Shown here in pieces: positions 6,464 through 13,473 of a DNA stretch of 13,473 bases. The notes beneath the pieces were generated by a model that had not been told where the DNA came from, did no database searches, and was given only the letters and a program-made list of their open reading frames with translations. The position numbers were made by a program, and so were the translations under genes. The stretch lies in contig CAIZMD010000791.1 of the NCBI GenBank assembly GCA_903933995.1, positions 1 to 13,473 of the forward strand, given 5' to 3'. How positions within the stretch are numbered: position 1 is the first letter of the stretch; every line of letters starts with the position of its first letter. Origin of the DNA: an uncultured Bacteroidota bacterium (lineage in GTDB: Bacteria; Bacteroidota; Bacteroidia; Chitinophagales; Chitinophagaceae).

Positions 6464-7795
6464 TTAAATTTTGGGCAAGCTATACCCGTTGTAATAAGGT
6501 TTCATTAAATAAGCTTTATTAACCTCTTGGTCTGTGAATTGCATTTTAGTCTTATCCCATTGTAATTTCTTACCTGTCCTATAAGAAATATTCCCCATCT
6601 GCGCCACTGTTGCAACATGCGCTCCGTCTTGAATGGAACAATGTAAATCTTCCATTTTCCTAGACTTGACTACGTCTACAAAATTCACCCAGTGTTTCTC
6701 TAAACCATTATCTGAGGATTTTTTAAATGGAACACTTACTTTGTTTTTTCCTTGTTTTTCTTCTATCACTTCCCATCCTCCCCTATTAAGAATGAGGGTG
6801 CCATTATTTCCAATAAATGCTATTCCGTGGTCACGATTATAAGATCCATTATCAATACCCATTGCAGAATCCCAAACAAGGTTAAAATTGTTGAACTCAT
6901 ACAATGTTGTTAGGGTATCTGGTGTTTCTTCTGCTAATTCTGGATAGGCAAATTTTCCACCCATTCCATCAATGGTTTTAGGCAATTCAGCTTTCATGCC
7001 AATTAATGCATAATCTAATAAATGCACTCCCCAATCGGTCATGAGTCCACCAGCATAATCCCAGAACCACCTAAAATGAAAATGGAATCTACTAGCATTA
7101 AATGGCAATGTTTTAGCTGGGCCCAACCATTGTTGGTAATCTACTCCTGCAGGTGGGGCAGAATCAGGTACAACAGGTTGAGGTCTCATCCAACCTTGGT
7201 AACACCAAACCTTAGTCATTCGGATATTTCCTAACTGGCCACTATGGACATAATCTACCGCATCTTTAAAATGTTGTTGACTTCTTTGCCATTGACCAGC
7301 TTGTACTACCCGATTGTATTTTTGTTGGGCTGAAACCATGGCTCTGCATTCCATAATGGAATTTCCCACGGGTTTTTCTACATATACATCTTTACCAGCT
7401 TGACAGGCATGAATCATTTGTAAAGCATGCCAATGATCAGGCGTACCAATGATTACCGCGTCAATGTCTTTTTGTTCTAATAGTTTCCTGTAGTCTTTGT
7501 ACACTTTAATAGAGGAAATATTGGTTCCCTTATCTGACAATTCTTTAAGTCTTTTTTGAATCACCGATTCATCTATATCGCAAACGGCTACAAGATTTAC
7601 TCCTGCCACTTTTAAAGCTGCTTTCACATTGCTCCATCCCATGCCATTAATACCAATGGCACCAATATTCAATTGGTCAGAAGGCATGATGCGATTTTTG
7701 AAATAGGCAAATGCGCGGTTATCAAATGCAGAAGCTAGTGCAGCTCCACCCATTAACAGTGTGGACTGTTGGATAAATTTTTTACGAGAGCTCAT
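6464..7795 (-). CDS. Secreted Gfo/Idh/MocA-family oxidoreductase
   Basis: A 443-residue protein, a typical length for the leader-bearing Bacteroidota members. The N-terminus MSSRKKFIQQSTLLMGGAAL looks like a Tat-type leader, but has Arg-Lys where the twin arginine is expected. The Rossmann domain begins at LNIGAIGINGMGWSN (42-56), with the second acid-bearing strand at AVCDID (70-75), PDHWHA (119-124) and the family's EKP at 140-142 (VYVEKPVGN). The C-terminal alpha/beta domain carries FRWFWDYAGGLMTDWGVHLLD (about 241-261), where D254 and H258 are the likely catalytic pair by family position. Members oxidise or reduce sugars and their derivatives using bound NAD(P); the sugar here is unknown. 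ATG 7795 is the natural start. The PAS kinase gene follows after 11 nt, suggesting one operon. A 91-bp gap on the 5' side separates it from the PhnA-like gene. Confidence 0.9.
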   Translation of the reverse strand: MSSRKKFIQQSTLLMGGAALASAFDNRAFAYFKNRIMPSDQLNIGAIGINGMGWSNVKAALKVAGVNLVAVCDIDESVIQKRLKELSDKGTNISSIKVYKDYRKLLEQKDIDAVIIGTPDHWHALQMIHACQAGKDVYVEKPVGNSIMECRAMVSAQQKYNRVVQAGQWQRSQQHFKDAVDYVHSGQLGNIRMTKVWCYQGWMRPQPVVPDSAPPAGVDYQQWLGPAKTLPFNASRFHFHFRWFWDYAGGLMTDWGVHLLDYALIGMKAELPKTIDGMGGKFAYPELAEETPDTLTTLYEFNNFNLVWDSAMGIDNGSYNRDHGIAFIGNNGTLILNRGGWEVIEEKQGKNKVSVPFKKSSDNGLEKHWVNFVDVVKSRKMEDLHCSIQDGAHVATVAQMGNISYRTGKKLQWDKTKMQFTDQEVNKAYLMKPYYNGYSLPKI

Positions 7796-7886
7796 TGGGG
7801 TTGACTTTAAATGATAGAATCGTTAGAACTACAATTTACTAATTCTTCTTTGAAACTGTCTCAACTTTACCAATAGCCTTATTTCA
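7796..7886. other. Intergenic gap upstream of the oxidoreductase gene
   Basis: A 91-bp AT-rich spacer between the PhnA-like stop and the oxidoreductase start. It is long enough for a promoter of the downstream three-gene unit, but I see no TAnnTTTG box, hairpin terminator or repeat. Confidence 0.35.
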
Positions 7887-8471
7887 CTATACCCCTTGCT
7901 TTCTTACGTATTTGGTCAGGATTACAATGGTTTGTCCCTCAATTTTACCTTCAATTTGTTCTGTATTGTTCTCAACTAGTCTAATATTCTTGACAACCGT
8001 ACCCATTTTTGCATTTAAGGTAGAACCCTTAACGTCTAAAGACTTAGTCAAAACTATTGTATCTCCTTGAAGCAATTGCGTACCATTACTGTCTTTGTGA
8101 AGGTCTACTGTTGCGTCATTTTCATGATCACCAGTGGCTTTGGCCCAAGCCAAGTTTTCATCTGTTAAATAAATCATATCTAATAAATCCGCCGCCCAAC
8201 TCTCTTCTCTTAGCCTATTCAACATTCTCCAAGCTACTACTTGCACGCCAGGAACCTCGCTCCACATAGAATCATTCAAGCATTTCCAATGGGCTTGATC
8301 AAGGGCAATTTTTTTATCAATCTGACTAAGGCAATTTGCGCAAACAGCAATGCAATTATCCTGACTGGTTTTATCCTGGGGCGGAACTTCATAAACGCTT
8401 ACCGATACAGTTGATGCACAGAGCTCACATTTGTTGTCACTTCTTTTGAGGATTTCCGCTTCCAGTTTCAT
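7887..8471 (-). CDS. PhnA/YjdM-type zinc-ribbon protein
   Basis: A 194-residue protein when started at ATG 8471 (MKLEAEILKRS). A longer frame opens at TTG 8501, but the ATG matches the usual family N-terminus. The N-terminal zinc ribbon has CxxC pairs at C15/C18 and C44/C47. The middle is helical and Trp-rich (about 60-115). The C-terminal PhnA domain (about 115-194) contains LAWAKATGDHENDATVDLHK, then LLQGDTIVLTKSLDVKGS and KMGTVVKNIRL, a small SH3-like beta barrel characteristic of this family. Despite the historic name, this family (E. coli YjdM) is distinct from phosphonoacetate hydrolase and its role is not established. It lies 62 bp downstream of glpD on the same strand and may be co-transcribed with it; I know of no functional reason for the pairing. 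Confidence 0.87.
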   Translation of the reverse strand: MKLEAEILKRSDNKCELCASTVSVSVYEVPPQDKTSQDNCIAVCANCLSQIDKKIALDQAHWKCLNDSMWSEVPGVQVVAWRMLNRLREESWAADLLDMIYLTDENLAWAKATGDHENDATVDLHKDSNGTQLLQGDTIVLTKSLDVKGSTLNAKMGTVVKNIRLVENNTEQIEGKIEGQTIVILTKYVRKQGV

Positions 8472-8533
8472 GTTGTTATTTTGAGGCCGCAAGTTAATCA
8501 ATATATTAACCCCAATTCCATTTTATTAGACCA

Positions 8534-10129
8534 TCATTGGAGTCTATACTTTTCAGCTAAATGCCAATAAGAAGTCACTTGATTGTTTACCCAATCAGCA
8601 TCTTTACCCATTTCTCTTGCCATGATTTCTGCAACGGGCTTAGCAATTCTTACGCTTTCTTTGGCATCCAACAATAAGGCTCTGGTTCTTCTAGAAAGAA
8701 CGTCTTCCAATGTTCTAGCCATTTCATTTCTAATGGCCCAGATTACTTGTGCTTCATGAATCTGTAAAGAATCACTGATCCAACCATTTGCAGATTCATT
8801 CATCATATTACGCAAAACAGTAGCATCAGAACCATAAAAATACATTGGATCATTCCAATCTGTGGTTAGAATGGTCCCATGAATAGGCAGTGCTTCTGTA
8901 GCCGTTTTTCTTGGTTCCCAATGTAATTCTTGTTCTATTCTGTTCACCATGTCTTCACCCATTTTTCGGTAGGTGGTCCATTTACCGCCAATGATGGTAA
9001 ACAAGCCTGACGGCGATACTAAAATCCTGTGACCCCTAGAAATTTCTTTTGTTTTTTGTTCACCATCTTTTGGAGATGCCAGGGGTCTTAGTCCTGCAAA
9101 CACACTCAATACATCTGCTCTTGTGGGATTTTTTTTCAAGTATAGACCTGCTGTATCTAAAATAAATGCAATTTCTTTCTCTAAAGCGATGGGTTCTAAA
9201 GAAGCATCTTTAACAGGAGTATCCGTTGTTCCAACAACAACTTTACCATGCCAAGGAACAGCAAAAAGCACCCTTCCATCACTGGTCTTAGGAATCATTA
9301 AAGCATCTTCAGAAGGATAAAAAGATGCATCCAGCACCAAATGAATCCCTTGACTAACACTTAAGGTTTTTGGGTTCAGTGGATTGTCCATTTGAAGTAT
9401 CGCGTCAGCAAATACACCGGTTGCATTGACTATAGATTTGGCCTGAATGGGATATTCCATCTGAGTTTCCATATCCTTTAAGGTAGCTCCACAGATTTGC
9501 TGACTATGGTTTTTGAGTAAACTGACAACAGAACAATAATTTATAGCATAACCGCCATGATCCCAAATGCTTTGGGCCAGATTCAAAGCAAGTCTTGCGT
9601 CATCAAATTGACCATCGTGGTACACCACAGCTCCTATTAACTTTTCCTGCTTAACACCTTGCATCAATTTTAATGTCTCATCTTTTGAAATAAAACGCGA
9701 AGAACCTAAACGCATTTTTCCGGCAATCCAATCATAACATTTTAAACCAATGGTATATTTTATGCGCTCCCAAAATGAATAGACGGGTATCATAAACACT
9801 TGATCTTTGACCAAATGCGGAGCATTTAGATAGAGCCTGCCCCTTTCAATACTGGCTTCTCTTACTAACTTAATTTCTCCATTGGCCAAATACCTGACAC
9901 CCCCATGCACCAACTTGGTGCTTCTGCTAGAAGTGCCCTTGGCAAAATCAGACTGATCAACCAATAGAACAGTGTAGCCACGGGTGGTAGCATCTAGTGC
10001 AATCCCTAATCCAGTAGCCCCTCCCCCAATGACCAGCAAATCCCAAACTTTGTCAATTTTCTTGATTTCATGAAAACAATTGACCCTTTGGTCATTTACT
10101 ACACTAATGTCAAAATTTGGTTCTTTCAT
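8534..10129 (-). CDS. glpD: FAD-dependent glycerol-3-phosphate dehydrogenase
   Basis: A 531-residue flavoprotein that oxidises sn-glycerol 3-phosphate to dihydroxyacetone phosphate, passing electrons to the quinone pool at the inner membrane. The FAD dinucleotide fold is at about 32-58 (LLVIGGGATGLGIALDATTR). The family signature is RSTKLVHGGVRYL (69-81), followed by GQFDDARLALNLA (173-185), VNATGVFAD (234-242) and GGKWTTYRKMGEDM (381-394). The C-terminal helical domain of this family follows, with RNEMARTLEDVLSRRTRALLLDA (about 467-489). The length is normal and no key motif is missing. I chose ATG 10129 (MKEPNFD); a TTG at 10141 would add only four residues. No glycerol kinase or facilitator gene is in the window. 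The PhnA-like gene follows on the same strand, and a 168-bp gap separates it from the divergent sensor kinase. Confidence 0.95.
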   Translation of the reverse strand: MKEPNFDISVVNDQRVNCFHEIKKIDKVWDLLVIGGGATGLGIALDATTRGYTVLLVDQSDFAKGTSSRSTKLVHGGVRYLANGEIKLVREASIERGRLYLNAPHLVKDQVFMIPVYSFWERIKYTIGLKCYDWIAGKMRLGSSRFISKDETLKLMQGVKQEKLIGAVVYHDGQFDDARLALNLAQSIWDHGGYAINYCSVVSLLKNHSQQICGATLKDMETQMEYPIQAKSIVNATGVFADAILQMDNPLNPKTLSVSQGIHLVLDASFYPSEDALMIPKTSDGRVLFAVPWHGKVVVGTTDTPVKDASLEPIALEKEIAFILDTAGLYLKKNPTRADVLSVFAGLRPLASPKDGEQKTKEISRGHRILVSPSGLFTIIGGKWTTYRKMGEDMVNRIEQELHWEPRKTATEALPIHGTILTTDWNDPMYFYGSDATVLRNMMNESANGWISDSLQIHEAQVIWAIRNEMARTLEDVLSRRTRALLLDAKESVRIAKPVAEIMAREMGKDADWVNNQVTSYWHLAEKYRLQ

Positions 10130-10297
10130 AGTACTTTGCAAATGTTCCTATAGAAACAATCTATAAAACATTATAATCTGTATGAAAATAATTAAAATTA
10201 TTAGAGATTAACTTATTTGGAACAAATTGTAAAAGCAAAAACAAGATAGTTAAGATTTGTCCCTAATCAAATTATCTGATTTTGAAATTGCCATAAA
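10130..10297. promoter_or_regulatory. Divergent glpD / sensor kinase intergenic region
   Basis: A 168-bp, very AT-rich gap holding the 5' ends of two divergent genes. It contains a 7-bp-arm palindrome AATAATT-AA-AATTATT (10187-10202) and a short inverted repeat ATTTG-GAA-CAAAT (10215-10227). Either could be an operator, though chance is plausible at this base composition. I saw no good promoter for glpD. Confidence 0.45.
10256..10284 (+). promoter_or_regulatory. Possible Bacteroidota-type promoter for the TPR sensor kinase
   Basis: TTTG at 10256-10259 is followed after 17 nt by TGATTTTG (10277-10284). This is one mismatch from the Bacteroidota -7 consensus TAnnTTTG, with acceptable spacing to the -33 TTTG. 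It would give a very short leader before the ATG at 10298. The call rests only on these two boxes. Confidence 0.3.
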
Positions 10298-12234
10298 ATG
10301 ACTACAACTACAACGCAAAAGAATCTGAAACAGGTTTTGTTTATTGGGTACTTATTATGCTATATGCATTTTAGTGCATTTGCTCAGAATGATAGCTTAC
10401 AAATCCTATTGCAAAATGTAGGGAATAATAATGTTGAATTGCGAACAAAAAGCATGCATCAAATTTATGAGCTTGCTAAAAAACAAGACAATCAGGACCT
10501 AATGGGTTTTTATAAAACATCATTAGAAACTGTAGCCAAGGCTGGAATCACTCCATCCCTACTAGATGAAATCCTGTACAATTTTTCTGAGCAATCAAAA
10601 GAAAGACAATTAGAACAAGCATTTATTTTGATGTTGTTAACACTGGAAAACAATCCAGACTTTTCCAATCCTGAGCTTCAATTGCAATTACAATATTATT
10701 ATGCTAACTATTTCTATATTTTAAAAGAGTATTACTACGCAGAAAAGTTTTGCAAACTATATCTTGAAAATCTTCAAAAACTACCCTCTGCGGAAGAACA
10801 TTCAAAACAGATTCTTAATATGATGAATATATCTGCTTTAATTGACCAGGAGCAGAATAAATTAGACCAGGCCATTGAAAAATTCAAAACAACCATTGAT
10901 AGTGCCAAGGCAAAAAAAGAAGATGCATGGATAGGAATTACATCTGGGAATCTAGCCTATTGTCTTTTTTTAGGTAGAAAATATGACGAAGCCATTCCTT
11001 TGTTTGAAAAAGATATTCAATTAAGCAAGATAACATTTCAATTAGGTAGTGCCATTAATTCTGAAATTGTTTTGGCAGAGATTTATCATGCCTTAAAAGA
11101 CAACCAAAAAGCATTAGAATATGCAGATAGTGCAAAAAAACAACTAGCACTTTTAACCAATATTAATCCTAATAATTATAGGATATATATGGGAGAACGT
11201 TTGCAAGTATCTAAGATCCTAGGAAAATTGTATTATCAAAACAAAGATTTGACCAAAGCCAATGAATTTCTTTATCAAGCAGTTTTATTAGAAGACTCTC
11301 TAAAACAATTAAATAAGGCGGGAGAATTCAAAAGTATTTTACAAAATATTCAGTTTGATAAGCAAATGATTGAAGTTGGGGATTTGAATTCAAAAATCAA
11401 GGAAAAGCAACAACAACTGAATCAAATTGTTCTTATTGCCATTATACTAACCCTTACTTTAATTGCTATTCTATTTTTGGTTAGAAAAATTTCAAAAGCC
11501 AATAAAAGCTTGAATGAAAAAAATGGCATTATCAATGATCAGAATCACTCATTGGAGAAAATAAATACAGATAAAGACAGATTATTCTCAATTATTAGTC
11601 ATGACCTAAGAGGCCCGGCATCTAACATTCAGGCTTTGATGAAGGCTTTTTCAGAAAAAAGGATTCCTTTACAAGACTTTGAAACACTACTCCCTGGGAT
11701 TGTTAAGAATACCAATAATTTAAGCAACACATTGGATAATTTACTTACTTGGTCCATGTCTAAAAATGGCATACAATTAGTACCAGAACAATTAAATATC
11801 AATCAAAGCATTCAAGAAAATTTGGCTTTGGTTGAAGAGCAAATGAGTTTAAAAAAATTACTACTCAAAACAATTGCCCTGACTTTGAAGTATTTGCTGA
11901 TAAGAATCACTTAGACGTGATATTGCGAAATTTGTTAAACAACGCTATCAAATTTTCTTACCCAAATGCTATTATTGAAATAGATGGATTTGACCATGGT
12001 GACAAAATTGAAATCAGAATACTGGATCACGGAGTAGGCATGCCTGCAGAGCAATTGCAAAAAATTTATGATAACGAAATTTTTAAAAGCGCTACTGGCA
12101 CTTCGGGAGAAAAAGGAAGTGGTTTAGGCTTGCAATTGGTAAAGGATTTTGTAGAAAAAAATGGCGGCAAATTTTATATTGAAAGCAAGGAAAAGATTGG
12201 AACTACCATGTGCTTTACTATTCCAAAATTTTAG
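10298..12234 (+). pseudogene. TPR sensor histidine kinase, split by a -1 frame change at an A7 run
   Basis: The first frame (10298-11914, 538 codons) encodes a signal peptide (1-30, ending AFAQ), a TPR-like helical sensor region (about 55-340), a coiled coil (340-375), one transmembrane segment (about 377-395), a second coiled coil and HisKA with FSIISHDLRGPASN (430-443; H435). After residue 520 the reading loses sense (LLLKTIALTLKY) and stops at TAG 11912. In the -1 frame, open from 11836, the sequence continues as ITTQNNCPDFEVFADKNHLD into a full HATPase: DVILRNLLNNAIKFS (N-box), LDHGVGMP (G1), GSGLGLQLVKDF (G2), ending TIPKF at 12234. Joining the frames at 11851-11857 gives about 645 residues with nothing missing. 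The A7 heptamer reads TTA AAA AAA in frame, so ribosomal slippage, polymerase slippage or one lost A could each explain it. It is called a pseudogene provisionally; a functional recoded gene or sequencing error is equally possible. Confidence 0.8.
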
Positions 12235-12249
12235 ACTGTTGCATTTATT

Positions 12250-13473
12250 TTAAGTAGTGAGTGATGACAAGAATTGTTTATACCAATTTCCAGACATTTT
12301 AATGGTTCGCTTCTGTGTTATAAAATCAATATGCACCAACCCAAAACGGGGATGATACCCTTCTGCCCATTCAAAATTATCCATAAGGGTCCAAACAAAA
12401 TATCCATTTACTGGAATACCCATTTGTTGGGCTAATCTCACTTGTGCAATATGATCCTGCAAATACAGGGTTCGCTGGGTATCGTTGACTTGATTGTCTA
12501 CCAGTTGATCTTCAAAAGCGGCTCCATTTTCTGTAACAATAATATTTTTGATTTGTGGGTAAGAACCGTATCGTTCTAGAGCCTTGAAAATACAAGGTGG
12601 GTATACTTCCCAATTCATTAAAGTGCTAGGAACAGCCCTTTGATTGGCTTTTATAATTTTAGCCTGTAAAAAAGGAATTAGGTACGAGTGAGATACTTTT
12701 TCTCTAGTATAATTTTGCAGACCAATAAAATCCATGGAAAAGGCCATACGCTTTTCGTCATCTTGGTGCATGAATTTTTCAATCCTATTTAACAACTTAA
12801 GTTCTTTGGTTGGATATCCTAATCCCAATAAGGGCTCAAGGAACAATCTATTCAACAAGGCATCAACTTTCAATGAAGCCTTAATATCTTTCTCTTTATT
12901 AGCATTAAATGGTTCAATATGAGAATAAGAAAAAGTAGTGCCCACATTTAAATTTGACTGCATGGATTTTACAATTCTCCCGCCCTCACTTTGGCAAAGT
13001 GCCGCATGATGGGCTGCCGCCAAAAAATTATTTAATCCACGCTTACCTGGTGCATGCACCCCTAAAAAATATCCCGCTCCTGTAAAAACCATGGGTTCAT
13101 TTAGGATCATCCAATGCTTGACTTTTGAACCAAAATGTTTAATACAAGTTTCTACAAAAATGCTAAACCATTGAATAATGTCTCTGTTGGTCCAACCACC
13201 TTTTTCTTGTAAACTAAGTGGTAGATCCCAATGATACAAGGTAATCCATGGTTCAATTCCAAGCTCTATGCAGAAATCAATTACGCGGTGGTAATAATCA
13301 ATTCCCGCCTGATTTACTTGACCCACACCTTTGGGCAAAATCCGAGACCATGATATAGAAAATCTATAATTTGGAATTTGCAACCTCTTAACCAAGGTTA
13401 GGTCATTGGTATACCTATGATAGAAATCACATGCAATATCTCCTTTATGATTATTGAGTATTTTCTTTTTCCG
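12250..13473 (-). CDS. GH1 family beta-glucosidase, 5' end beyond the right edge
   Basis: The frame stays open from the stop TAA at 12252-12250 to base 13473 (407 residues visible). The start is outside the window; a TTG at 13395 is internal, because typical GH1 sequence (CDFYHRYTNDLTLVKRL) continues upstream of it. GH1 enzymes are usually about 450 residues, so roughly 40 N-terminal residues are missing. Numbered from the right edge, the landmarks are YRFSISWSRILPKG (36-49), the acid/base Glu in HWMILNEP (119-126, Glu at 125), the nucleophile Glu in IIVTENG (310-316, Glu at 314) and the substrate-binding FEWAEGYHPRFGLVHID (366-382). Both catalytic acids are present, so a retaining beta-glycosidase is expected; beta-glucoside specificity is inferred. 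Whether a signal peptide exists cannot be seen. It converges on the TPR kinase gene with 15 bp between stops, and no terminator hairpin is evident there. Confidence 0.92.
   Translation of the reverse strand, partial: RKKKILNNHKGDIACDFYHRYTNDLTLVKRLQIPNYRFSISWSRILPKGVGQVNQAGIDYYHRVIDFCIELGIEPWITLYHWDLPLSLQEKGGWTNRDIIQWFSIFVETCIKHFGSKVKHWMILNEPMVFTGAGYFLGVHAPGKRGLNNFLAAAHHAALCQSEGGRIVKSMQSNLNVGTTFSYSHIEPFNANKEKDIKASLKVDALLNRLFLEPLLGLGYPTKELKLLNRIEKFMHQDDEKRMAFSMDFIGLQNYTREKVSHSYLIPFLQAKIIKANQRAVPSTLMNWEVYPPCIFKALERYGSYPQIKNIIVTENGAAFEDQLVDNQVNDTQRTLYLQDHIAQVRLAQQMGIPVNGYFVWTLMDNFEWAEGYHPRFGLVHIDFITQKRTIKMSGNWYKQFLSSLTT

Noticed and set aside
8472..8501. TTG start for the PhnA-like gene at 8501
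   Set aside because: The extra ten residues (MINLRPQNNN) do not look like family sequence. ATG at 8471 gives the usual N-terminus.
11917..12234. A separate 105-residue gene starting at GTG 11917
   Set aside because: It is the HATPase half of the preceding kinase. The same frame is open upstream to 11836 and encodes conserved kinase sequence before the GTG, so it is not an independent gene.
12235..12249. Bidirectional terminator between the kinase and the GH1 gene
   Set aside because: Only 15 bp separate the stops and I could not find an inverted repeat there.
12250..13395. Complete 381-residue GH1 gene starting at TTG 13395
   Set aside because: GH1-like sequence continues in frame to the window edge, so the gene is cut by the window and the TTG is internal.
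1..13473. Mobile element, phage, defence system or CRISPR array
   Set aside because: No transposase, integrase, terminal or direct repeat series, or known defence gene was found. All long frames belong to ordinary metabolic, envelope or signalling families.

Overview
The window looks like a chromosomal segment from an AT-rich member of the Bacteroidota, probably Chitinophagia or a close relative. The evidence is a type IX secretion (T9SS) C-terminal sorting domain on a CotH-family protein, several secreted proteins with a leader followed by Gln, genes without clear Shine-Dalgarno sequences, and family types common in that phylum (secreted Gfo/Idh/MocA oxidoreductase, TPR sensor kinase, GH130 and GH1 enzymes). 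The genus is an inference. I see no rRNA, tRNA, CRISPR array, insertion sequence, integrase or phage gene.

Left part (1-2531, minus strand): a secreted CotH-family protein is followed, with an overlapping ATGA, by an exported PqqB-like metallo-beta-lactamase-fold protein that runs off the left edge. The 187-bp gap at 2532-2718 separates them from a plus-strand pair: a GH130 glycoside phosphorylase/hydrolase (2719-3759) and a VTT/DedA-like membrane protein (3814-4407).

Middle (4408-10129, minus strand): read in the direction of transcription the order is glpD (FAD glycerol-3-phosphate dehydrogenase), a PhnA-type zinc-ribbon protein, a secreted Gfo/Idh/MocA oxidoreductase, a soluble PAS-PAS histidine kinase and a small secreted protein of unknown function. 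The last three are packed (11-nt gap, then a 4-nt overlap) and look like one transcription unit. The stop codon of the last gene directly abuts the stop of the convergent VTT gene.

Right part (10298-13473): a plus-strand TPR/transmembrane sensor histidine kinase is split by a -1 frame change at an A7 run (11851-11857). The HisKA part lies in one frame and an intact HATPase part in the next. It converges on a GH1 beta-glucosidase-family gene whose 5' end lies beyond the right edge.

Most genes are ordinary carbohydrate, glycerol and signalling functions. The most noteworthy signal is the kinase frame change. It falls on an in-register A_AAA_AAA slippery heptamer, and reading through it rebuilds a complete kinase of about 645 residues. 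Loss of function, a sequencing error, or programmed/phase-variable frameshifting are all possible. No stretch over 300 bases lacks a gene. No response regulator is present for either kinase.
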